Part shown: in pieces, positions 1 to 5,470 of the stretch | Numbering within the stretch: position 1 is the stretch's first letter | Layout: each line of letters opens with the position of its first letter | Source of the DNA: Candidatus Bathyarchaeota archaeon | GTDB lineage: Archaea; Thermoproteota; Bathyarchaeia; RBG-16-48-13; GCA-020355125 | Reading direction: 5' to 3' | DNA: 7,680 nucleotides | NCBI GenBank assembly: GCA_030670615.1 | Contig: DAOVBJ010000040.1 | Span: 1 to 7,680, forward strand | The notes under the pieces: model-generated | The model's database searches: none | What the model was told of the DNA's origin: nothing | The model's input: only the letters and a program-made list of their open reading frames with translations | Made by a program: the position numbers and the translations under genes

Positions 1-78
1 GCGTTGTATGAAGCTACCAGCGTCACATCATGGTCTTTCACGCCGTAATTGAGGAATACTTCACCTGAGGATAGAGCA

Positions 79-208
79 GTCGTCGCTAGCTAACTCTTTG
101 TGAGGAAGGCGTTGACGGAAAAATCTTTAAGATTGTTTTTGGGGATGGGATGTACGTGTCGGATGTCTCTCAGAAGGTGTTTTGCTATCTTTAGCTAGCT
201 AGGACGAC
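79..208. repeat. Imperfect inverted repeat enclosing about 100 bases
   Basis: The left arm at 79-93 reads GTCGTCGCTAGCTAA. The reverse complement of 191-208 reads GTCGTCCTAGCTAGCTAA, so the arms share GTCGTC and GCTAGCTAA and differ by three extra bases. The enclosed segment is about 97 bases. Possible explanations are the ends of a tiny non-autonomous element, a long-range RNA stem, or paired regulator sites. No target-site duplication is evident next to the arms. The AGCTA core recurs in the palindrome at 6218-6233. Confidence 0.45.
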
Positions 209-230
209 TTTATTGAGAGAATAAAGGAAA

Positions 231-320
231 ATGATTAACATGTTAAACCTTGTCCTCATTTACGAGCTAATTTCGTGGTACCATAGATTACTCTATCATC
301 AGTTGACTGCACGCTCATAA
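231..320 (+). CDS. Possible 29-aa small ORF
   Basis: This is an ATG-started frame of 29 codons ending in TAA, preceded by AAAGGAAA, which could act as a weak ribosome binding site. The peptide starts MINMLNLVLIYELISWYH, hydrophobic to amphipathic, and no family is recognised. It overlaps nothing and ends just before the TATA-like box of the PAAR-like gene. Its length is compatible with chance, so it is listed only as a possibility: a leader peptide or a small membrane-associated peptide, or no gene at all. Confidence 0.15.
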   Translation: MINMLNLVLIYELISWYHRLLYHQLTARS

Positions 321-322
321 TC

Positions 323-330
323 CTTATATG
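323..330 (+). promoter_or_regulatory. TATA-like box of the PAAR-like gene
   Basis: CTTATATG lies about 35 bases upstream of the ATG at 362. With the usual archaeal spacing of about 26 bases from box centre to transcription start, transcripts would begin near 353, giving a very short leader. No clear purine-rich BRE is seen directly upstream, so support is moderate to weak. Confidence 0.35.
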
Positions 331-361
331 CTTTGGGGTGAAGACGAGGGAGGGTAATGGT

Positions 362-751
362 ATGCCGCAGTTAGTGGTTGTAGGGGCAACGTTGATGTGT
401 TCCTTTGGTGTAATGCCTTCAAGTTTACAGGTCCTGCCGACGAACCGGGTTAATGCCATGAGTAAGCCCGTGGCGACTATAATGGATCATAAACCCATGG
501 TGAATATCACCTCCTTTGGAATGTGTAGTAGTTTAGCAAATCCCCAGGTGGCAGCCGCGACATCCGCTGCAATGGGCGTGTTAACGCCCCAGCCGTGTAT
601 TCCTGTAACGTCCTCTCCTTGGACGCCTGGATCGCCAACTGTCACGATCGGTAATTGTCCCGCGCTAAATTCTACTTCAACGTGTATGTGTAATTGGGCG
701 GGTGTCATCACCATATCGTTTCCAGGTCAAGTGACAATAAACGTAAAATAG
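362..751 (+). CDS. PAAR-like tail spike-tip protein (DUF4280)
   Basis: This 129-aa protein matches the DUF4280 PAAR-like pattern along its whole length: GATLMCSFG at 8-16, a PSSLQVLP segment at 19-26, TIMDHKPMVNI at 39-49, FGMCSSLANPQVAAAT at 52-67, GVLTPQPCIP at 72-81, a PW-x-PG segment at 86-90, and a C-terminal CNWAGVITISFPGQ. The family caps spike proteins of type VI secretion systems and extracellular contractile injection systems, forming a sharp metal-stabilised cone. Six cysteines (13, 55, 79, 99, 108, 110) are candidate metal ligands or structural residues. I chose ATG 362 because GAGGGAGGG at 346-354 sits at proper distance; a GTG at 338 would place that site inside the gene. It lies 140 bases upstream of the sheath gene in the same direction, so it probably tips the spike encoded at the end of the window. 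No effector domain is fused to it. Confidence 0.9.
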   Translation: MPQLVVVGATLMCSFGVMPSSLQVLPTNRVNAMSKPVATIMDHKPMVNITSFGMCSSLANPQVAAATSAAMGVLTPQPCIPVTSSPWTPGSPTVTIGNCPALNSTSTCMCNWAGVITISFPGQVTINVK

Positions 752-758
752 TTACTAC

Positions 759-781
759 AAAGGATTTAACAAATCACCTTT
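759..781 (+). terminator. Hairpin just after the PAAR-like gene
   Basis: AAAGGATTT (759-767) can pair with AAATC plus CTTT (771-775, 778-781), leaving an AAC loop and a two-base AC bulge. That gives a nine-pair, AT-rich stem starting seven bases after the stop codon. No U-tract follows directly, so this is not a classical terminator. It could be a weak terminator, a 3' end-stabilising stem or a processing site separating this gene from the sheath operon. Confidence 0.3.
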
Positions 782-840
782 ACAAGTTCCCTAGTTTATT
801 CAAAGATTCCTTAACTTTTCATTCATCAAAATGAAAATAA

Positions 841-880
841 GAAAAGGTTAAATTGTGTATTCAAATAATATTTATCGAGG
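841..880 (+). promoter_or_regulatory. AT-rich putative promoter of the sheath operon
   Basis: The 140-base gap before the sheath is strongly AT-rich. Two TATA candidates are seen: TTAAATT at 848-854, preceded by an A-rich GAAAAGG that could act as BRE and predicting a start near 877; and AAATAATA at 863-870, which would predict a nearly leaderless transcript starting near the GTG at 892. GAGGT at 877-881 is a possible ribosome binding site with about 10 bases of spacing. I cannot choose between the two boxes from sequence alone. Confidence 0.35.
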
Positions 881-891
881 TCGAATAAAAA

Positions 892-2253
892 GTGGTAAGA
901 GTAATACCTGGTGTAGAGATAAATGTAGTCAAGGAGATAATACCTCCTGCAGCTTATCCATCCGGTGTAGTAGCATTAATCGGAACAGCGGAGAAGGGTC
1001 CGGAATTATCGCCGGTCCACTTGAGTAGTTGGAGGGAGTTCGTTGACAACTTTGGGTCGAACCCGGAATTCACGCTGGCCCAAGATGCTAAAGGGTGCTT
1101 CCAAAATGGAGTCTTCGAAGTAGTAGCAACACGGATTGTGGGTCGGGGTGGGACGTGTGCTTCGGTAACGATTAAGGACGCTGGAAAGGCGGATACGGTT
1201 GAGCTGATGGCTAAGGGGATAGGCCAGGCGGGAAACAACATAAAGTTCAGTGTTGAGAAGGGCACAGCTGAAAACACGGTTAGGTTGCTGGTGAGCGACG
1301 GAGAGGTCTTTGAAGTATTTGATAACGTTCTACTGGATCCGAAGAGCGACAGATACCTGGTTAGTTACGTGGGTGCGAACTCATCCCTCATCACAGCCAA
1401 GGACTTGAAATCTAAGACGGAGTTCCCAAACAACAACCCGGCTGCCGTCAAAGAGACCTCCCTCAAGGGGGGTAAGAACCCGGGGCTTCCCTCGGTAGAG
1501 GGTTATGAAGCTGCTTTAGAGAGGCTGGAAGCAGAGCCTGAAGTGGACATAGTTTTCGCCTGCGATGTTTCTGATCCTAAGATCCACGCTCTTATAGAAG
1601 CTCATTGCAACAACATGAGCCGAGAAGCCCAAGGAAGAATCGGCATTGGAACCGTTGGAAAGGAAGAGGATATCAAGGATATTGTTAAGAGGACGGAAGT
1701 ACTCAGTAGTGACCGGTTCGTCATAGTAGCTCCGTATGGCGTTGCTGGTGCGGTTGCGGGATTGATCAGCCAATTAAATTACTTTGAATCGCCTACGTTT
1801 AAGTCAATAAGTGGAATAGCTGAATTAGAAAAGTATTACACTCCATCACAGCTCAGACAGCTGTTGAACGCAGGAATCCTCCCCTTGAGAGCCCAACGGG
1901 GTAAAGGCATACACGTCGTAAAGGGCATTACAACGAGTAAGGAGCAGATCAGCGTCATGAGAACCACCGATCACGCTGTGAGAGTTGTCAAGGGAATCGG
2001 AGAAAGGTTCATAGGAACCCTTAACAACGAGTTAGGCCGAACCGCTCTGAAAGCGAAGATAACGGACCTAATGACCCGAATGGAGGAAGAAGGCGCCCTT
2101 GTTCCAAGTACCGATCTGACAGAACCAGCATTCATGGTAGATGTCTACAGTTCGCAGCTGGACTTCGCGCAAGGCATCGTTAGGATAGACCTAGCCATAA
2201 GACCGGTGAGAGCCATAGACTACATCTATGCGACAATAAACGTCCAAGCATAG
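892..2253 (+). CDS. Contractile tail sheath protein
   Basis: This 453-aa protein forms the contractile outer sheath around the tail tube. The N-terminus has the sheath hallmark: PGVEI at 6-10, then YPSGVVALIGTAEKGP at 22-37, followed by a segment beginning SWREFVDNFG at 46-55 and the tube-facing fold. The C-terminal 40 residues contain SSQLDFAQGIVRIDLAI and end in YIYATINVQA. This is the conserved C-terminal sheath domain, whose last strand is exchanged with neighbouring subunits in known sheaths. The start is GTG: no ATG lies near, and the PGV motif begins five codons in, as is usual. The length is typical of single-sheath myovirus tails (PBSX XkdK, Mu L) rather than the multi-sheath Afp/PVC clusters. 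It is the first gene of a tightly spaced block, and its stop codon is embedded in the ribosome binding site of the tube gene. Confidence 0.95.
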   Translation: MVRVIPGVEINVVKEIIPPAAYPSGVVALIGTAEKGPELSPVHLSSWREFVDNFGSNPEFTLAQDAKGCFQNGVFEVVATRIVGRGGTCASVTIKDAGKADTVELMAKGIGQAGNNIKFSVEKGTAENTVRLLVSDGEVFEVFDNVLLDPKSDRYLVSYVGANSSLITAKDLKSKTEFPNNNPAAVKETSLKGGKNPGLPSVEGYEAALERLEAEPEVDIVFACDVSDPKIHALIEAHCNNMSREAQGRIGIGTVGKEEDIKDIVKRTEVLSSDRFVIVAPYGVAGAVAGLISQLNYFESPTFKSISGIAELEKYYTPSQLRQLLNAGILPLRAQRGKGIHVVKGITTSKEQISVMRTTDHAVRVVKGIGERFIGTLNNELGRTALKAKITDLMTRMEEEGALVPSTDLTEPAFMVDVYSSQLDFAQGIVRIDLAIRPVRAIDYIYATINVQA

Positions 2254-2265
2254 GAGGAGTGAAAC

Positions 2266-2661
2266 ATGTCAGAATATGTAGTATCCGCTCAAGAGAGTAA
2301 CGTAACCATTGAAGGGAATATAGTGGATGGACTCCAATCCCTTGAATACAAGGTCCAACGGGGACAAATCGACGTCACAGCCATTGGTCAAGAAACGTTT
2401 GTGGGCATGGCCGAATCTGGTCTACTAAAGGTTACTGGAAACCTCAGAGTACGGTCCCTATGCCCTACCCTCGACGCCCTATTACTAGAACCAGTACCAA
2501 CCGCCTTCAGCATGGTCGCAACCCTCGTGAGAGCTGGCACCCAAATAAGGCAGATAGAATTTTCAGAGGTTTTCTTGGACGATAAAAGTTTCGAGATGGA
2601 GACCGGGGGCGTTGGAGTAACCGTCTACAACTTCACGGCTAAAACGGTTAGAGAGTCCTAG
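2266..2661 (+). CDS. Tail tube protein
   Basis: This 131-aa protein directly follows the sheath, as in PBSX (XkdM) and Mu (M). Its beta-rich pattern fits the tube family: NVTIEGNIVDGLQSLEYKVQ at 12-31, then GQIDVTAIGQETFVGMAESG at 33-52, then VTGNLRVRS at 56-64. A late stretch, TGGVGVTVYNFTAKTV, resembles the terminal strand of the barrel. Subunits are expected to stack as hexameric rings around the tape measure inside the sheath. A strong ribosome binding site, AGGAGGAG at 2252-2259, overlaps the sheath stop codon and fixes the ATG. Efficient translation here suits a major structural protein. Assignment rests on position, size and pattern; sequence identity to characterised tubes may be low. 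Confidence 0.85.
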   Translation: MSEYVVSAQESNVTIEGNIVDGLQSLEYKVQRGQIDVTAIGQETFVGMAESGLLKVTGNLRVRSLCPTLDALLLEPVPTAFSMVATLVRAGTQIRQIEFSEVFLDDKSFEMETGGVGVTVYNFTAKTVRES

Positions 2662-2678
2662 ATGAACAGAATTCCTAC

Positions 2679-3068
2679 GTGAACAAGATGGAAGTAAAAG
2701 TACGACGCAGAAAAAGGCTGAAGAAAGAGGATATCCTGAAGGGCAAGGAGAGACGGGAAGTCCTATACGTAGAAGACTACGATGCAGAGGTTGAGATCCG
2801 CCCGTTGACTGACGGAGAGCTCACAGAGATCTTCTCCCTCATCGGCAGCGTTCAACTCAGAGAGGACGGTACCCCCGACGTTAGTAATGTGGATGTGAAC
2901 AAGAACTTTCAAGCCCTACGGCAAGCGGCATCCCTCGGCCTTGTCGATCCAACGCTGACCGTCGAAGAAGTTGCACAGATGAAGTTTGGGGTACCTGAGC
3001 TCATCGGAACAAAGGTCCTTGAGATAAGCGGAGTCACATCGAGCGAAGAAGCTAAAAAAAAAGGGTAG
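2679..3068 (+). CDS. Tail assembly chaperone, unshifted form
   Basis: This 129-aa protein lies between tube and tape-measure genes, the standard place of the tail assembly chaperone (lambda gpG, P2 E, PBSX XkdN). It has a very basic start (KVRRRKRLKK, 7-16), then a core LYVEDYDAEVEIRPLTDGEL at 29-48, which resembles the N-terminal beta element plus helix of XkdN-type chaperones, and a helical second half. It ends SSEEAKKKG at a TAG right after an A9 run. The chaperone is expected to coat the tape measure and recruit tube subunits, and is not part of the finished tail. The start is uncertain: GTG 2679 or ATG 2688, neither with a strong ribosome binding site. It follows the tube stop by 17 bases. 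See the frameshift site and extension entries. Confidence 0.8.
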   Translation: MNKMEVKVRRRKRLKKEDILKGKERREVLYVEDYDAEVEIRPLTDGELTEIFSLIGSVQLREDGTPDVSNVDVNKNFQALRQAASLGLVDPTLTVEEVAQMKFGVPELIGTKVLEISGVTSSEEAKKKG

Positions 3069-3103
3069 AAATAGAAGCCTTCACGAGTAGCCCGGAAGGG
3101 CTT
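3054..3103 (+). promoter_or_regulatory. Programmed -1 frameshift site (A9 run and downstream stem)
   Basis: Nine A residues (3054-3062) are read in frame as three AAA lysine codons, then GGG and TAG. The A AAA AAA heptamer at 3056-3062 allows tandem lysine tRNA slippage into the -1 frame. That frame stays open for 69 more codons. Two alternative downstream stems exist: AAGCCTTC (3075-3082) with GAAGGGCTT (3095-3103), eight pairs and a one-base bulge; or AGCCC-GGAA-GGGCT (3089-3102) with a GNRA-type loop. The first begins 12 bases after the slip site. Transcript slippage adding one A would give the same product. A homopolymer assembly error is the main alternative. Confidence 0.75.
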
Positions 3104-3271
3104 GAACTTGCCACCTTATGCCTTGACTACGGATATCGACTCGCCGAAAAACCAGGGGATCTCACCCGAGATCAAATCAACTTTCTAGTCGCCGCGTTAG
3201 ACCATAGGCTTAAACAGATGAGGATCAGACAACCCCTAGAGAAAGGGGTCACGAGGATCGTCTTTGAGTAA
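3062..3271 (+). CDS. Frameshifted C-terminal extension of the tail chaperone
   Basis: After a -1 shift at the A9 run, translation continues as R-V-E-I-E-A-F-T for 69 codons to TAA at 3269-3271. The fusion with residues 1-128 of the upstream frame would have 197 aa. The extension is predicted helical and includes LELATLCLDYGYRLAEKPGD and LVAALDHRLKQMR. The frame has a TAA at 3053 just upstream and no ATG, GTG or TTG until an internal ATG near its end. It therefore cannot be made as a full independent protein, and the shift is the simplest explanation. This reproduces the lambda G/GT arrangement, in which the longer form is made in a minority of events and its extra domain recruits tube subunits. 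Thirty bases separate its stop from the tape-measure start. Confidence 0.75.
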   Translation, partial: RVEIEAFTSSPEGLELATLCLDYGYRLAEKPGDLTRDQINFLVAALDHRLKQMRIRQPLEKGVTRIVFE

Positions 3272-3301
3272 ACCAAATGCAACAAGCAGCTCGTTTAAAT
3301 C

Positions 3302-5470
3302 TTGTCCGAACTACACAGAGACAGTGTAAGGTTTATGAACAGACTGCGCGACGTCAACACCAAACTTGCGAAGATACGAAGAGCTTTCACCCAAAAGTAT
3401 AGCTTGAGTCTTGACGCCGTTAACACAATGATGCTTAGACAGCCAATGCGAGCGTTTGTTATCCCAAGATTGATCAACGATCTCCACGTATTTTTACGTC
3501 CTCTTCTAGATTTTTTACGTTCAGAATTTGTCGAGACGGGACTCTGGGGTCTCGACCCCTACACTATGTCAATTCTATGGAGGCTCACCCCCTCGACAAC
3601 GGCCATATCGAGGATTGGGAAGATAGTTGAAGCTTCCTTGAAATCAGGTCTCCTTACATACGGGAGAATCCCATTCACTTCATCAGTACCCTGGGTCACT
3701 TACCAAACAACTCCAGAATTTTTAGGAGCAACCATCGAAGAGATGAGCCGAATCTCAGACATGGGCACAAAGGTTCAGAAAACTGCGCCTAGTCTGAGGT
3801 TAAGAGTAGTTCCCCATGAGGGTGTACGTGCAGAATTTACTCGGGAAGCTTTTAAAGCTGTAAAGGAAGAGGAAGCTTTTGGTCCTGAGGCTCCAGAGGT
3901 ACCATCGACGCAGTTGGAAACTGATACTCTTGCAGAACCCTTTGATAAACTAAGGACTCCGACTGTGTGGACTCCAACTCTTGCCTACGCACAAAGGTAT
4001 TTAGTAGCTCGAGAGATGTTTGAGGTTTATAGTACGAGAATCCTGTTGCCTGTCTCAAAGGTTCTTGAAGCCTCCAGTTCTGCTAGAGTGTTTCCAATAA
4101 CTGAAGTCGTGGAGGCTGTTCCATCAACGATTCCAGAAATTGTGAAGCGGAGGTATGAGATTGGACATGTTTCTACACGAAGGCTCAATGTAGAACAAGC
4201 AGTTTGGCCTATTCATGAGATTGGACAAGTGAAGGCTCATGGAACGACACTTCTCGCTACAATACTCCACATAATCAAAGTAATAGCGGAGGGTCTCGAA
4301 ACACCAGGCTATAGTATGGCGATTCAAGTCGCTGGGAAGCCCGCAATCGAACCCCTACGATTGGAAACAAGCATAATCCAGAAGCACTTGGAACAAACAT
4401 ACATAGAAGCCTCTAGTTCTGTTGGAACGCTCCCTATGACAGAAGTCTTAGAAGCAGTCGCTTCACCCCAGCCCCTAGCTCAAGAGATGTTGACAACTTA
4501 TGGTATCAGGGTCCTTGAGCCCGTCTCTAGGATGTATGAGGCGCCCAGCCTTGTGGGAAGGCTTCCCATCGTGGAAGTGATCGAAGAGGCTCGCTTTCCC
4601 CAACCAGATTTACCCATTCCCTCACAATTAACTGTAGAACTGGTGAAGGCGATGGGACATGTTTTCCCGATTTCGGAGTTGGTAAGTGGCCTTCGACCAA
4701 TAACTGGAGGCGAAGCAAAGACTTACGAAATGGAATTTTCCCGCACAAAACCTCCTCCGTCAAAAATATTAGCCGAACAAACTGAGATCCATCACCTATT
4801 CAAACAGGAAGTGTGGACGCCTTCGATTCTAGAGTCTTCAAATGTTGCCAGCAGCTACCTTGGAAGGATATCTGGCATGTTATTGGGTGAGGAAATGACA
4901 AGGAGCCTTGCGGTTATCCAACCTTTAGTTAAGGAGGCGATAAAAACTGCTCGAACTGTTCCTAATACTTCTGAATTTATGAGCAGAACTTCTTGGTTGG
5001 AGACCCCCATCTCACCCTTGATTATGGAACTTGGCTTTGGTATTTCTGAAGCTAAACAATTGTATCCTGCCGTGGAAGCAATATCGAAGGTTAGTCAAAC
5101 TTTAGACGTGTCCAGCATCGTTCCAAGGGAGGCCATTGCTTATCAGGCGGGTACAGAAGAGGCCATTGAGAGCATCATTAGCTTGTTACATGCTCCCGTG
5201 GAAAGGTATACTCTGGAGAGGATTCCTTTAGAGGCTCCTAGGACTTTTCCAACCGTAAAGCTGCATGAGATTATGTCCCTACTCTCTTCTGTTAGGGCGT
5301 CTACCAGAACTGAGAGGCCACCAAGGATGGAACGCGTTAAATCAATTGAACGACCGCGTTCGATCGAGGTCAAAGTTGATTCCCCTAGAAACGAGCGAGA
5401 TTTGAGGGAGTTGAGAAGAATGATAGCTCGTATCCTGAGAGAAGAAGCTCGAAGGCATGGTGTGTTTTGA
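3302..5470 (+). CDS. Probable tape measure protein
   Basis: This is the longest gene in the window (722 codons from TTG) and lies exactly between chaperone and connector, the tape-measure slot. The assignment is mainly positional. I see no lysozyme or peptidase motif and no stretch long and hydrophobic enough for a firm membrane helix. The N-terminal 65 residues are basic and amphipathic. The middle (about 240-470) contains degenerate repeats such as PVSKVLEASSS (250-260), YIEASSS (367-373) and PVSRMYEAPS (407-416), each followed by a PI-x-EV-type segment. The last 60 residues are highly basic, with RTERPPRMERVKSIERPRS and a helical RELRRMIARILREEARR. If all residues were helical at 0.15 nm each, the tail would be about 108 nm; the prolines argue for less. 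The start is ambiguous: TTG 3302 lacks a ribosome binding site, and ATG 3335 has AAGG only three bases away. The TGA overlaps the next ATG. Confidence 0.7.
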   Translation: MSELHRDSVRFMNRLRDVNTKLAKIRRAFTQKYSLSLDAVNTMMLRQPMRAFVIPRLINDLHVFLRPLLDFLRSEFVETGLWGLDPYTMSILWRLTPSTTAISRIGKIVEASLKSGLLTYGRIPFTSSVPWVTYQTTPEFLGATIEEMSRISDMGTKVQKTAPSLRLRVVPHEGVRAEFTREAFKAVKEEEAFGPEAPEVPSTQLETDTLAEPFDKLRTPTVWTPTLAYAQRYLVAREMFEVYSTRILLPVSKVLEASSSARVFPITEVVEAVPSTIPEIVKRRYEIGHVSTRRLNVEQAVWPIHEIGQVKAHGTTLLATILHIIKVIAEGLETPGYSMAIQVAGKPAIEPLRLETSIIQKHLEQTYIEASSSVGTLPMTEVLEAVASPQPLAQEMLTTYGIRVLEPVSRMYEAPSLVGRLPIVEVIEEARFPQPDLPIPSQLTVELVKAMGHVFPISELVSGLRPITGGEAKTYEMEFSRTKPPPSKILAEQTEIHHLFKQEVWTPSILESSNVASSYLGRISGMLLGEEMTRSLAVIQPLVKEAIKTARTVPNTSEFMSRTSWLETPISPLIMELGFGISEAKQLYPAVEAISKVSQTLDVSSIVPREAIAYQAGTEEAIESIISLLHAPVERYTLERIPLEAPRTFPTVKLHEIMSLLSSVRASTRTERPPRMERVKSIERPRSIEVKVDSPRNERDLRELRRMIARILREEARRHGVF
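4061..4594 (+). repeat. Degenerate internal repeats in the tape-measure gene
   Basis: The units VLEASSSARVFPITEVVEAV (254-273), IEASSSVGTLPMTEVLEAV (368-386) and YEAPSLVGRLPIVEVIEEA (412-430) align without gaps over about 19 residues. The first two also match at DNA level around GAAGCCTC(C/T)AGTTCTG (4067-4082 and 4406-4421). This suggests internal duplication rather than convergence. Spacing from unit 1 to 2 is 113 residues and from 2 to 3 is 44 residues, so they are not a regular tandem array. Each unit has a short helix-like half and a proline-containing half. Confidence 0.6.
4155..4230 (+). repeat. Direct repeat, 60-base period, in the tape-measure gene
   Basis: ATGAGATTGGACATGT at 4155-4170 recurs as ATGAGATTGGACAAGT at 4215-4230, exactly 60 bases (20 codons) later. 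They encode YEIGHV and HEIGQV. A weaker third relative is AMGHVFPISELV near 4650. In-frame spacing by whole codons is what slippage or unequal recombination within a tape-measure gene would leave, and would change tail length in steps. Confidence 0.55.

Larger units (their letters stand above)
1..361. other. Leading intergenic region without a secure gene
   Basis: No reading frame here is both long and started by a credible start codon. Visible contents are an imperfect inverted repeat at 79-208, a 29-codon ORF at 231-320 with a weak ribosome binding site, and a TATA-like box near 323-330 serving the PAAR-like gene. Two short stretches read like protein but are bounded by stops. One is on the - strand from 89 to the window edge and contains GEVFLNYGVKDHDVTLVASYN-like residues. 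The other is on the + strand at 90-191 and contains DGKIFKIVFGDGMYVSDV. They could be decayed gene fragments or chance. Confidence 0.6.

Noticed and set aside
338..361. GTG at 338 as start of the PAAR-like gene
   Set aside because: The ribosome binding site GAGGGAGGG lies after it, and family members begin just before the GA-x-L-x-CSFG motif, which fits ATG 362.
256..459. 67-aa frame on the - strand over the start of the PAAR-like gene
   Set aside because: It is antisense to a strongly recognised DUF4280 gene over half its length, lacks a convincing ribosome binding site and resembles no family.
892..2661. Classical Afp/PVC-type extracellular injection system
   Set aside because: Only one sheath and one tube gene are present, with a phage-type frameshifted chaperone next to them; Afp-type clusters have several sheath and tube paralogues and a different order.
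3063..3068. Simple gene end at 3068 with the following 200 bases as spacer
   Set aside because: The -1 frame is open to 3271 with protein-like content, and the locus is the canonical chaperone frameshift position; a plain end would leave a large unexplained gap in a packed operon.
4527..4763. 78-aa - strand frame, and other - strand frames within sheath, tape-measure and connector genes
   Set aside because: They lie wholly inside or across confidently read + strand genes, are low in complexity (Pro/Leu/Ser-rich mirror of the sense codons) and have no initiation signals.
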